From Desulfomonile tiedjei DSM 6799 (GTDB lineage Bacteria > Desulfobacterota > Desulfomonilia > Desulfomonilales > Desulfomonilaceae), in NCBI RefSeq assembly GCF_000266945.1, contig NC_018025.1, positions 1,054,001 to 1,118,000 on the forward strand: a stretch of DNA of 64,000 bases. The letters are read 5' to 3'. A program made the translations under genes and the position numbers. The notes under the pieces were generated by a model. The model was given only the letters and a program-made list of their open reading frames with translations, searched no databases and was not told the DNA's origin. This document shows, piece by piece, positions 55,800-64,000 of this stretch (within the stretch, counting starts at the first letter, position 1; each line of letters begins with the position of its first letter).

Positions 55800-57050
55800 G
55801 TGTCCTCTCGGTCGTATTTGCGTATATGCATGGTCACTCATAGTGTCTATTTACGGGACAGCCGCATTCGCCGCTACTCTGATTATCTCGCGGAAGAAGG
55901 GCATCACGTTGACGTCATCTGCTTGGCCTCAGAAGACGGTGCCTGTCAATCGTCATCTGAACGGATAACCGTTTATCCGCTACCCGTGACCCGTATGCGT
56001 CGAGAACGTTTAGGACTTATTGCTGATTGGTTTTTTGTAGCGGTTTCCATGTTTTTCAAGCTTTCCTTCCTGGATCTCAGAAAACGGTACGATCTTGTTC
56101 ACATTCACAATATGCCCGATTTTCTTGTATTCTGCGGCCTCATTCCTCGTCTGCGCGGCTGCCCGGTCATACTGAACGTGCACGATCCGGTCCCTGAACT
56201 TGCCCGCTCCAAACTGGGGTTATCCGAATACCACCCTATTATACGAAGTCTGTTATTCCTGGAACGAATATCCATTGCGTTCTCGTCGCATGTTATAACT
56301 GCCACACCCGAGTTTCGGAATATTCTCATCCATCGAGGCGTCCATCCTGAAAAAATAACGGTGATCTCCAATGCAGCGAATCCTCTTTTCTTTCAAGCAT
56401 TGGATAAATCGAAGAAGCTTCCGACGAACAACGGGAGATTTGTTCTTCTCTATGTCGGTACCGTAGCAGCTCGGTACGGCCTGGATGTCTGCATAAGGGC
56501 TCTCCCTTATTTGAAGGAGCACATACCGCAAATTCTGCTGAGAATTGTACCTAAGATAAGAAAAGAGGGTCAAGCTCTGGAGGATTGCCTGAATCTGGCA
56601 GCAAAACTGGGTGTCCGTGACCTTGTGGAAACAACAGATCCGATACCCCTGGAAGAGATGCCGCGCATCATGAACGAGGCTGATATCGGAATGTATCCGG
56701 CGTACTCCGATTGCCACATGGACATAGCTCTGTCTTTAAAAATTCCTGAAATGGCCGCAATCGGACTCCCTATTGTTGCCACTCGATTGCCGGTTCTGGT
56801 TGAGCTTTTCGGAGATGATGCGATTGCGTTCATTCCACCAGATGACCCCCAGGCACTGGCTCGGAAGGTTCTCGATCTTTATCGTGATCCGGAATACGCC
56901 GAACAATTGGCGGAACACGCTGCAAAGAAATCGGCAGCCCTGTCGTGGACGGAGCAGCGAATTGTATATCGGAGCGTCCTGGAGTCATTGCTCGGGTATT
57001 CCATTACATCAGGAAGCATTTCAGCGGCGCTACCGGACGTTTCCGACTAG
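55800..57050 (+). CDS. GT4-family glycosyltransferase
   Basis: This protein of about 416 residues is a GT-B fold transferase. The N-terminal part, ICMVTHSVYLRDSRIRRYSDYLAEEGH, is typical; the HIHNMPDFLVFCGLIPRL stretch is the acceptor-side end. The donor domain has LYVGTVAARYGLDVCIRAL and IGMYPAYSDCHMDIALSLKIPEMAAIGLPIVATRL with E-x7-E-like spacing changed. The start is uncertain: I chose GTG at 55800 behind AAAGG; ATG at 55830 and TTG at 55752 are alternatives. It is the first of three glycosyltransferases in this operon. Confidence 0.88.
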   Translation: MSSRSYLRICMVTHSVYLRDSRIRRYSDYLAEEGHHVDVICLASEDGACQSSSERITVYPLPVTRMRRERLGLIADWFFVAVSMFFKLSFLDLRKRYDLVHIHNMPDFLVFCGLIPRLRGCPVILNVHDPVPELARSKLGLSEYHPIIRSLLFLERISIAFSSHVITATPEFRNILIHRGVHPEKITVISNAANPLFFQALDKSKKLPTNNGRFVLLYVGTVAARYGLDVCIRALPYLKEHIPQILLRIVPKIRKEGQALEDCLNLAAKLGVRDLVETTDPIPLEEMPRIMNEADIGMYPAYSDCHMDIALSLKIPEMAAIGLPIVATRLPVLVELFGDDAIAFIPPDDPQALARKVLDLYRDPEYAEQLAEHAAKKSAALSWTEQRIVYRSVLESLLGYSITSGSISAALPDVSD

Positions 57051-57111
57051 ACTGGTTCCCCATTTGTCTTATACGGACTTGCAGTCAAGGTAGTTCTCTT
57101 TGAGGCGATAT

Positions 57112-57199
57112 CACGGACCTCCAGGGAGGTCCGTGGCACCCAAAATTAACATCGGGCCCCAATACAGGGGTGCCACTGACCTGCGGAGCCAGGTCAGTG
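57112..57199. repeat. Clustered hairpins, possible three-way palindromic element
   Basis: An 11-bp stem CACGGACCTCC/GGAGGTCCGTG (57112-57135), a 10-bp stem CACTGACCTG/CAGGTCAGTG (57174-57199) and an outer 9-bp pair GTGGCACCC/GGGTGCCAC (57133-57141 and 57168-57176) can fold as a cruciform. It lies between two glycosyltransferase genes and has no coding role. Confidence 0.6.
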
Positions 57200-57250
57200 C
57201 AGTTAGCATCTTGAATGCAGAAAGGCATTTATTGTCGAAAGCTGACATTT

Positions 57251-58528
57251 ATGCGAGTACTTCATATTCTGCACAGATCTGTTCCCGGCACTCACGGCTA
57301 CGCAATACGAAGCCTGGAGATCGTGCGTAACCAATTGGCGAAAGGCATTGAACCTCTTGTGGTGACTTCACCTTCACAAGCACCTTCAGGATCGTTGGAT
57401 GCCGAACAGAGCGAGATGATTGAAGGCGTTCGATACTTCCGTACATGCGGAACGTTGTTAAAGCCTTCCATGGAAGTAGAAGACAAAAACCCGCTGAGAT
57501 CGATGTTGCGAATTGTCCAAAACGCTGCCTTGTTGACACGCACGTGGTACCTCGCTCGCCATTATCGACCCCAGATTATTCATGCCCATTCTCCTTTCAC
57601 GTGCGGGCTCGCTGGAAATACTGTCGGAAAACTGCTTGGAATCCGAACCGTGTACGAAATGCGAGGCATATGGGAAGACTCTCATGTGGGGCGTTACAAC
57701 TGGAATGAAGAGTCCATTCGGTACCGGGGCGTACGAATGCTGGAAAATATCGCGCTCCGAACTGCAGACTGCTGCTGTGTGATTTGCGATGCCCTCGCCG
57801 AAGAAGTCGCCTCTCGAGGTGTTGCACCTGACAAAATCAATGTGGTGCCGAATGGAGTCGATCTCACAAAGTTCACGCCGGGGCCTCCCGATGAAATGCT
57901 TAAGAAAAAATGGGGATTAGCGGGAAAAATCATCATGGGGTATATCGGGTCATTCTTCAGGTACGAAGGCCTGGATGTGCTCATGAAGGCAACGATCCTG
58001 CTGGCTGATGGATATCCCAACCTGAGACTACTCCTTGTGGGTGACGGAGAAGAAACGAGTCTGCTCAAAGAAATGGCTGCGAATGCAGGTATCTCAGACC
58101 GGGTCGTCTTTACGGGTCGAGTAAAACATAACGAGGTCTCGAGATTTTATAAGCTCTTCGATTTCCTGGTATTGCCTCGGAAAGAAACACGAGAGACCCG
58201 GCTTGTGACCCCTCTTAAACCCATGGAAATCATGGCCATGGAAAAACCCCTGATCGCAAGTAATATCGGTGGGCACAGGGAAATCGTTTCAGAGGGAATC
58301 AATGGAATCCTGTTCGCACCCGAAGACCCCTCTGACTTGGCCGCCAAATGCCGCCAACTTATCGACGATGAACAGTTCAGATACGAACTGGGCCGCAAAG
58401 GACAAGTATGGGTAGAAAAAAATCGGAACTGGAACACACTTATCGAACGCTACTCGACCCTGTACGAAAACTTATGCCACTGTGCATTTAAGGAAGAAAG
58501 ATCTGGGAAACACTTCTTACAATTGTGA
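57251..58528 (+). CDS. GT4-family glycosyltransferase
   Basis: This protein of about 425 residues begins MRVLHILHRSVPGTHGYAIR, the usual GT4 start, so I chose ATG at 57251 over the one at 57215. Acceptor-domain marks are HAHSPFTCGLAGNTVGK and VYEMRGIWEDSHVG; the donor domain has IGYIGSFFRYEGLDVLMKA, then RLLLVGDGEE and MEIMAMEKPLIASNIGGHREIV. There is no membrane segment. It follows the hairpin cluster after 50 bp and is 52 bp from the CapK gene, so all belong to one operon. Confidence 0.92.
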   Translation: MRVLHILHRSVPGTHGYAIRSLEIVRNQLAKGIEPLVVTSPSQAPSGSLDAEQSEMIEGVRYFRTCGTLLKPSMEVEDKNPLRSMLRIVQNAALLTRTWYLARHYRPQIIHAHSPFTCGLAGNTVGKLLGIRTVYEMRGIWEDSHVGRYNWNEESIRYRGVRMLENIALRTADCCCVICDALAEEVASRGVAPDKINVVPNGVDLTKFTPGPPDEMLKKKWGLAGKIIMGYIGSFFRYEGLDVLMKATILLADGYPNLRLLLVGDGEETSLLKEMAANAGISDRVVFTGRVKHNEVSRFYKLFDFLVLPRKETRETRLVTPLKPMEIMAMEKPLIASNIGGHREIVSEGINGILFAPEDPSDLAAKCRQLIDDEQFRYELGRKGQVWVEKNRNWNTLIERYSTLYENLCHCAFKEERSGKHFLQL

Positions 58529-58580
58529 AGAAGGTTCCCGGATATTACTGCCTTGAAGCTAACCAGTATAAGAGTCCATC

Positions 58581-59966
58581 GTGAGAGGTTATTTAAAAAG
58601 TCTCTTCAGAAACGCTCCGGCTCCGGTGGTGGAATGGGCGCAAATTGCATACCATTTCTTACCGGCACGCTGGCGGTACGGACGTTCATTCACAAATGCC
58701 GTGAGACTGCTTTCCGAAAGCGAACATTGGGCAGAGCGGGATTTCATTGCATACCAGGAACGCCTCCTGGAACCGCTGTTGAAGCATTGTTATGAAAATG
58801 TTCCTTATTACCGATCAGTCTTTCAAGAGCGAGGAATCAGCCCTCGTGACATTCAGGGTATTAGCGATCTGGACAAGCTCCCTTACTTGACTAAGGAGAC
58901 CGTACGCAAAAAGCAAAAGGGACTGCTGGCCGAAAATATATCTTTCCTCGACATGGAAGAGGCACACACGAGCGGCTCCAGCGGAACTCCCCTCACCTTT
59001 TACATGGATAGAAATACCAGGCCGGTGGATCGAGCGCTGGCACTGCGCAAACTTTTGTGGCTCGGGTACAAACCCGGAGACCGAATAGCCTTTTTCAAAG
59101 GAATGCCATTGGCAAATCCCGCCAAATTCATTCGGTATTTCCCCGGAGCTCGCGAGCTGCGTATTTCTTTCCACAATTCGGACGATAAGCGGCTCAACGA
59201 TATGCTTGATGCCATGCAGTATTACCGACCTGATTTCATAGATGCCTGGCCCTCGTGCCTGTACATTCTGGCTCAATGGATCGCCAAAACGGGACGCTCG
59301 ATCGCCCCTCCACGGTATATTCTCACTGCCTCTGAAAATTTGTACCCGCATATACGGGAAAAGATCGAGAAGACCTTTCATGCTCCGGTAATAGATTGGT
59401 ACGGTCAGGAGGAATCGGTGGCAATTGCCATGCAATGTTCGCAGGCCAAGGGTTATCACATCCAACCTGAAATGGGTGTTTTTGAACTGATTCCGACGGA
59501 TAAGCCGGGCTTGAGCGAAATCGTTGGGACCTGTCTTCACAACATCGCCATGCCGTTTCTGAGATATCGAACCGGCGACCTGGCAGTCAAAGGCGATGTT
59601 CAGAGCTGCCCGTGCGGAAGGAAACATCCTCTCCTGGAAAAAGTTATGGGCAGAGAAGCCGATTTCGTACTCACACCGGAACGCAACCTCGTATCGCCTC
59701 TCATCCTGGACTTTGCCTTTATTCAGCTTGATGAAATTAGAGAAGCGCAAATTATCCAAGAGGATATAAAGACGCTGAGAGTTCGCGTTGTTCCCTGGGA
59801 AACGCTGTCTGAATCGACTCGAGCGACACTCCTGAGAGAAATCAGAGAAAGACTGGAATCCCCGACTATGAATATAATCCTGGACGAAACTGATGACATA
59901 CCCAGGACTGAGGGAGGCAAAAGACCTTTTATCATATCCAAATTGCGGACGGAAGATTACCTTTGA
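58581..59966 (+). CDS. CapK-type adenylate-forming ligase, second copy
   Basis: This 461-residue protein is a second CapK/PaaK-branch protein (first at 31996-33390). The phosphate-binding loop is AHTSGSSGTPLTF, followed by DAWPSCLYILAQWI, TASENLYPHIREKIE, WYGQEE and RYRTGD, all in the usual order. The four-cysteine zinc-like pattern is partial (CPCGRKH). The start is GTG at 58581; the TTG start of the next glycosyltransferase overlaps its stop by 4 bp. CapK proteins occur in capsule and exopolysaccharide loci but their reaction is not established; activation of an acyl group for a sugar is a common idea. Confidence 0.9.
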   Translation: MRGYLKSLFRNAPAPVVEWAQIAYHFLPARWRYGRSFTNAVRLLSESEHWAERDFIAYQERLLEPLLKHCYENVPYYRSVFQERGISPRDIQGISDLDKLPYLTKETVRKKQKGLLAENISFLDMEEAHTSGSSGTPLTFYMDRNTRPVDRALALRKLLWLGYKPGDRIAFFKGMPLANPAKFIRYFPGARELRISFHNSDDKRLNDMLDAMQYYRPDFIDAWPSCLYILAQWIAKTGRSIAPPRYILTASENLYPHIREKIEKTFHAPVIDWYGQEESVAIAMQCSQAKGYHIQPEMGVFELIPTDKPGLSEIVGTCLHNIAMPFLRYRTGDLAVKGDVQSCPCGRKHPLLEKVMGREADFVLTPERNLVSPLILDFAFIQLDEIREAQIIQEDIKTLRVRVVPWETLSESTRATLLREIRERLESPTMNIILDETDDIPRTEGGKRPFIISKLRTEDYL

Positions 59967-61102
59967 GCAATGATAACCGCACACGAATCTTGATGGTGGG
60001 ACCGGTACCGCCGCCCACCGGAGGAATAGCCTCCCTTATGGAGGACATTATTCATTCCGACCTTTCCAAAGATTATCAATTCGAGGTATTCGAGCGCTCT
60101 GCAGGTTTTCCTCCTGGTTGCGAAGGATTCTGGAAAAGAAACGTATTTCGGTTCAGACGCTTTCTGGATTTTTACAGGAAAGTCTCTCGCGGCCGATACG
60201 CACTTATCCACATACATTCAGCAGACCCGGCCTTTCTCGGCACTGCGATCATGATGCTTCTGGCACGGGCGGCTGGAGCAAAAATTCTGCTGCACATGCA
60301 GGGGACGGACTGGGATTGGTTTTATCCGGATGCCCCTCTTTTTCGGAAATTGTACACCCGTCTGGGGCTTTTTTTGCCTCATACGATTCTTGTGCTGTAT
60401 CGATTGTGGCTCGATAACTTAAAAGCGCTTGGTACTCATGCTGACGTGTTGATTCTGAGAAATTTGATTCACAAAGCAGACAGTCCCCACCGTGAGCGTG
60501 TCGAACAGACCCGTGACAAGCTGAATCTCTCACCGGACGATTTTGTAGTCGTGACGGTTGGTACGGTCGGGTGGAGGAAGGGGACCTTCGACATTCTCAA
60601 AGCTGTTCCACTGGTTACATCTGCGGAGCCTTCCACAAAATTTATCTTTGTGGGCGGAGAAGAAAAATCGGGAGAATGGAACCAGCTCATGGAGATTGTC
60701 AACCGTGAAAAACTGGGACCGTGGGTTCGATTCCTCGGAGAAGTAGACAGAGAGCAAGTGCCGGTTTTTCTTGCTTTAGGCAATGCCTTTTTGTTACCTT
60801 CGTACCACGAGGGTATGCCCGTGGCGATACTCGAGGCCATGCGATCGGGGCTTGCAGTCATATCTACACGGGTAAATGCAATCCCGGACGTTATAGAAAC
60901 GGACGTTTCGGGAATTCTGATTAACCCGGGAGCACCGCAGGAAATAGCCGATGCAATCGTTCGGCTAAAGCGAAATCCGGATCTTTGTTTGAGACTTGCC
61001 GAAACCGCAAAGCACTCCTTTCACGAAAGGTTTGAATTTTCGCAAGGAATAGACGCCCTCCGTTCAATTTATTCGAGCATTATTTTATCGGCGGACCGTT
61101 AA
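59963..61102 (+). CDS. GT4-family glycosyltransferase
   Basis: This 379-residue transferase starts TTG at 59963, overlapping the CapK stop (TTGA). The N-terminus ILMVGPVPPPTGGIASLMEDII has the Gly-rich nucleotide-side loop; the donor domain has VVTVGTVGWRKGTFDILKA and LPSYHEGMPVAILEAMRSGLAVIS with the E-x7-E motif. It is soluble. It is the last of three GT4 genes before the priming transferase and probably adds one residue of the repeat unit. Confidence 0.92.
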   Translation: MSNDNRTRILMVGPVPPPTGGIASLMEDIIHSDLSKDYQFEVFERSAGFPPGCEGFWKRNVFRFRRFLDFYRKVSRGRYALIHIHSADPAFLGTAIMMLLARAAGAKILLHMQGTDWDWFYPDAPLFRKLYTRLGLFLPHTILVLYRLWLDNLKALGTHADVLILRNLIHKADSPHRERVEQTRDKLNLSPDDFVVVTVGTVGWRKGTFDILKAVPLVTSAEPSTKFIFVGGEEKSGEWNQLMEIVNREKLGPWVRFLGEVDREQVPVFLALGNAFLLPSYHEGMPVAILEAMRSGLAVISTRVNAIPDVIETDVSGILINPGAPQEIADAIVRLKRNPDLCLRLAETAKHSFHERFEFSQGIDALRSIYSSIILSADR

Positions 61103-61175
61103 CCGAAACGGGGGGTTCGGCCAATGTTTTCACGTGTAATGGAATTCATTAGAGAGACTGTGTGCGATAACAGGC

Positions 61176-62573
61176 ATGTATAAGCAGTATCAGAAGTACA
61201 GACTCCTGCTCATGCTTTTGGACGTCATTTTTACCGTGCTGGTTCTGGAGGCGACCGAGACACTCAGACCGTTTCTGCCGGGCCGTTTTATTGCGGTTGG
61301 TGAAGGTCTGCCTCATTCCATTGTGTACGTCATGGTGGCTGTTCTATGGCACGGGGTGTTCGCTGTAACCGGAGTGTACGAACTGAGAATCATACCGAAT
61401 CCGATGCTCCAACTCCAGCGGATGACTTTTTCCTATGTGCTGGCAGTGCTTCTCTTTACCGGGGTCCTCTTTTTTACGTTCAGAGAGATGTCCCGATTCT
61501 TGGTTATTTATTTTGCCATAGCCAACTATTTTGCCCTTGTGCTGGTTCGTCTTTTGATCACGGACTACGCGCGGAAATACTGCAATGGTGCCAGGGCGGG
61601 GAGAACACTCGTTGTGGGGGCATCAGAAAACGGAATCTCGTTTGCCAACACTCTCATGGAAGATACTGCCCCTGGAAGAATTCTGGGCTTTGTCGATGAC
61701 GAGCCTCCTACAGTGCAGCCCTTGCCTGCACCGTTTCTCGGGGGAACTGAACTTCTGACTTCCCTGATCAAAGAACAGGAAATCGATATTGTAGTAATCG
61801 CTCTTCCCGAGGACCGATTTGGGGAGGTGGAATCGATAATCCATCAGGTGGAAAGCTTGCCTGTTCGTGTTTACGTGGTTCCTGACACCACTCGTCTGAC
61901 TCTCGTTTCGTCCGAAGTGGAACTGTTGGGAAATCTCCTGCTGATAGGTATCAGGGAACCGGTTATAAAAGGCCATAGACGTTTCGCCAAAAGAGTGCTG
62001 GACCTCACCGTGAGTGTGGTAGTCTTGATTGTCGCATGGCCGCTTTTGTTCCTGATTGGCGTGGGGATCAGAATCGATTCTCCGGGACCCATAGTGTACC
62101 GGGCCAGGAGAGTCGGAGAAAACGGGCGATTATTTGATATGTATAAATTCAGGACCATGATAGTGGGAGCCGACAAGCTCCAGGACCAGGTCACGCAAAT
62201 TGATGATCAGGGCAGGACCATATTCAAGATTAAAGGCGATCCTCGTGTGACCCGTCTGGGGAAGTGGTTGCGCCGCACTTCTCTTGACGAGTTGCCGCAG
62301 GTATTCAATGTGCTCAAAGGCGAGATGTCTCTTGTGGGCCCCAGACCGGAGCAGCCAAATATCACCCAAACCTACGATCACTGGCAATGGCAGAGGCTTT
62401 CCGTTCCGCCCGGTATAACCGGATTCTGGCAAGTTTCGGGCCGGAGCGATTTACCTATGCATCTCAACACACAGTACGATTTGTATTATGTGAGAAATTA
62501 TTCCACTATCCTGGATCTCAAGATCCTTTTGAAGACAGTAGGAGTAGTTCTGAAGGGAAAAGGCGCTTACTGA
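61176..62573 (+). CDS. Undecaprenyl-phosphate sugar phosphotransferase (WbaP/PglyT type)
   Basis: This 465-residue priming enzyme has four to five N-terminal membrane helices, a CoA-binding-like middle domain (GRTLVVGASENGISFA, then VVIALPEDRF) and the C-terminal bacterial sugar transferase domain. Domain marks: KRVLDLTVSVVVLIVAWPLLF, PGPIVYRARRVGENGRLFDMYKFRTM, RTSLDELPQVFNVLKGEMSLVGPRPE, and PGITGFWQVSGRSD. It transfers a sugar-1-phosphate to undecaprenyl phosphate and starts repeat-unit assembly. The sugar is not predictable, although glucose or galactose is usual. Confidence 0.95.
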   Translation: MYKQYQKYRLLLMLLDVIFTVLVLEATETLRPFLPGRFIAVGEGLPHSIVYVMVAVLWHGVFAVTGVYELRIIPNPMLQLQRMTFSYVLAVLLFTGVLFFTFREMSRFLVIYFAIANYFALVLVRLLITDYARKYCNGARAGRTLVVGASENGISFANTLMEDTAPGRILGFVDDEPPTVQPLPAPFLGGTELLTSLIKEQEIDIVVIALPEDRFGEVESIIHQVESLPVRVYVVPDTTRLTLVSSEVELLGNLLLIGIREPVIKGHRRFAKRVLDLTVSVVVLIVAWPLLFLIGVGIRIDSPGPIVYRARRVGENGRLFDMYKFRTMIVGADKLQDQVTQIDDQGRTIFKIKGDPRVTRLGKWLRRTSLDELPQVFNVLKGEMSLVGPRPEQPNITQTYDHWQWQRLSVPPGITGFWQVSGRSDLPMHLNTQYDLYYVRNYSTILDLKILLKTVGVVLKGKGAY

Positions 62574-62646
62574 GACAGTTTCGTCGTGAAACTTTTATGT
62601 CAAAATTCATGAATATACATGAAATCGTGCCACGATTAAATATCTT

Positions 62647-62706
62647 TGTAGGGGCGGGCCTTGTGCCTGCCCTGACTTTGGGCGGACACTAGGCCCGCCC
62701 CTACAA
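62647..62706. repeat. Palindromic intergenic repeat, family E, copy 2
   Basis: TGTAGGGGCGGGCC (62647-62660) pairs with GGCCCGCCCCTACA (62692-62705), a 14-bp perfect stem, with GCCTGCCC between. Repeats of this TGTAGGGGCGGG type are common between genes of many bacterial genomes. It is related to the copy at 17210-17265. Confidence 0.65.
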
Positions 62707-62773
62707 TCAGGCCGGTAGGACCATGAGAAATTCGTGCCACCATCAAGGATCAATTTTGGCTTTTAAAACAGCC

Positions 62774-62841
62774 TCGGGACGTCGGTCCTCACTAATATCT
62801 TGTATTCGAGCATGGGATAAACGTCAGAATTTTCGGCAATC
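62774..62841 (+). repeat. Partial family B element, right end
   Basis: The sequence GGGACGTCGGTCC, ACTAATATCTTGTATTCGAG and CATGGGATAAACGTCAGAAT TTTCGGCAATC matches the right half of element B (compare 11106-11150 inverted). Left half is absent or eroded. It stands 40 bp before the last gene; 62574-62882 otherwise holds only family E. Confidence 0.6.
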
Positions 62842-62882
62842 GCTCTAATCCTCGCCGTATGCGACTTGGAGACAGAAAAAAC

Positions 62883-64000
62883 ATGGAACCGAAAACTAAA
62901 TCTCTCAATCATTGTTCGGTTCAAATCGCCCTTTCTCTCGTGCTGCTAGCGGTAGGTTTTTTCTATGTCACTGCTCTTTCAATGAGCAACAAGTTGCTAA
63001 TAGTTCTCCACGGCGCCAGCATTCTTCTTCTGGGACTGGCAATCTTCATCAGACAGCTCAGGTCATTTTTGATAGCAGTTCTGATATTGTGCATTCCGCT
63101 GCAATTGGACGTACATCTTATCTACGACCCCTTGAAAGACATCGAGAGCACGCCGTTTATGGCGGGCATTACCGTGGATATTACCGATCTGGTCTTGCTC
63201 TTTCTCTATGCCCACTGGTTCGCTGTAGTTTCTTTCAGGAAGCGTTCCGCTGGGATCGGTCTGGGCAGACCTTTCGGAACTCTTCTCCTGCTCTGGATAG
63301 CTTACTTGTTCGCAGCGAGCATTCTTACCGCGACACACTTTCGATACAGCGTATATGAAGTCGTCGCGCTACTAAAAGGATTCATGATCTTTCTGTACCT
63401 GGTAAACAATACCGGCGAGGAAGCCGATCTCAAGCTCATCGTCTATGCCCTGTTCGGAGCGACGGTTCTCCATGCTTTCTATGTAATTGGCCAATTCATC
63501 ACCGGTTGGAACTATACGCTTGACGGTACCTTTCAACAGTACGTGGGTCCCGAGGGTTTTCGTTCCATCGGCTTCTTCGGAAGTCCGGACGCCACTGCCA
63601 CCATGATGTCTTTTGTCTTGCCGATCGTCATTGCATACTTTGCCGTGTTGGCCGGTAAACGTGGGCGTCTGCTCGCGCTCTCGGGCATTCTCGTCATCCT
63701 GATGGCAATTGCATGCACAAAGGTCAGAGCGGCCGGATTCGCCGTGCTGGTATCATCACTGATTGTACTGCTCTTGAGCTATGCGAAAGGCCGAATCTCT
63801 TCGACATTATTCCTGAAGGTTGTTGTTGCCGGTCTGGTGGCGCTCATCTTCACAGGTCCCCTTGTAGTGAAAAGATTCGAGGCCGGCACATGGGGAGAGG
63901 ATCGCGCCCCTCTCATGATGACTGCGGTAGATATGGCGAAAGACCATTGGCTGTTTGGAGTCGGAGCGAACAATTATCCTTTGCGCATCTCTGAATATGT
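62883..64000 (+). CDS. O-antigen ligase/polymerase-family membrane protein (Wzy/WaaL type), cut by window edge
   Basis: The frame is open from ATG 62883 to the edge (372 codons, no stop). It has about eight hydrophobic segments. The later part, GPEGFRSIGFFGSPDATATMMSFVLP followed by CTKVRAAGFAVL and WLFGVGANNYPLRI, fits the Wzy_C/O-antigen ligase loop, with the RAA arginine and the GVGxNN motif. It would polymerise repeat units or transfer glycan, using undecaprenyl-linked substrate in the periplasm. The start follows GGAG at ten bases. It is the last visible gene of the plus-strand locus. Confidence 0.85.
   Translation, partial: MEPKTKSLNHCSVQIALSLVLLAVGFFYVTALSMSNKLLIVLHGASILLLGLAIFIRQLRSFLIAVLILCIPLQLDVHLIYDPLKDIESTPFMAGITVDITDLVLLFLYAHWFAVVSFRKRSAGIGLGRPFGTLLLLWIAYLFAASILTATHFRYSVYEVVALLKGFMIFLYLVNNTGEEADLKLIVYALFGATVLHAFYVIGQFITGWNYTLDGTFQQYVGPEGFRSIGFFGSPDATATMMSFVLPIVIAYFAVLAGKRGRLLALSGILVILMAIACTKVRAAGFAVLVSSLIVLLLSYAKGRISSTLFLKVVVAGLVALIFTGPLVVKRFEAGTWGEDRAPLMMTAVDMAKDHWLFGVGANNYPLRISEY

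Noticed and set aside
1-64000. CRISPR arrays, rRNA, IS transposases, phage integrases
   Set aside because: No regularly spaced direct repeats, rRNA blocks or transposase frames were seen; the repeats present are palindromic elements without cas genes nearby.

Overview
The window looks like a chromosomal stretch of a Gram-negative, anaerobic, deltaproteobacterium-type organism (Desulfobacterota; a Desulfomonile- or Syntrophobacter-like relative is my guess, not proven). The reasons are moderate GC content, a sigma-54 NtrC-type regulator beside a branched-chain-type ABC importer and an acyl-CoA ligase, a molybdenum hydroxylase, an RND pump, an outer-membrane polysaccharide exporter and many chemotaxis and exopolysaccharide genes.

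Layout. 1-9.4 kb (minus strand): a sensor kinase and NtrC-family regulator, then a Liv-type importer (livK, livH, livM, livG, livF) ending in a CoA ligase that runs off the left edge. A near-consensus sigma-54 promoter lies between regulator and importer, so the module reads as sensor, regulator, importer, activating enzyme for an organic acid or amino acid. 9.6-19 kb: isolated minus-strand genes (glycosyltransferase, Tat-type FAD amine-oxidase-like protein, patatin, fused xanthine-dehydrogenase-type hydroxylase, GH3 hexosaminidase) separated by short palindromic repeats. 19.2-23.7 kb: RND pump pair. 23.7-25.9 kb: a degenerate ImmA/IrrE-like gene with a small coupled partner, and a 29-residue membrane protein. 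26-39.6 kb: polysaccharide genes (formyltransferase, deacetylase, heparinase-like, two-domain oxidoreductase, CapK-type ligase, glycosyltransferase, asparagine-synthase-like amidotransferase, large membrane protein). 40-46 kb: a small transcription unit and two tandemly duplicated chemoreceptors. 46-50.5 kb: SLC13 transporter, CBS protein, TypA/BipA. 50.8-64 kb: core exopolysaccharide export and assembly locus (Wza-like exporter, beta-barrel, Wzz/Wzc-like protein, divergent CpsD-like protein, three glycosyltransferases, CapK-type ligase, WbaP-type priming transferase, Wzy/WaaL-type protein cut by the right edge).

The intergenic DNA is unusually rich in MITE-like elements: at least four families (called B, C, D, F here) have recognisable terminal inverted repeats, and two further palindromic families (A, E) are dispersed. 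Two 173-bp copies of family B flank one glycosyltransferase gene in inverted orientation, one element overlaps a stop codon, and another is nested inside a repeat within the importer operon. I saw no convincing tRNA, rRNA, CRISPR array, IS transposase or prophage gene.
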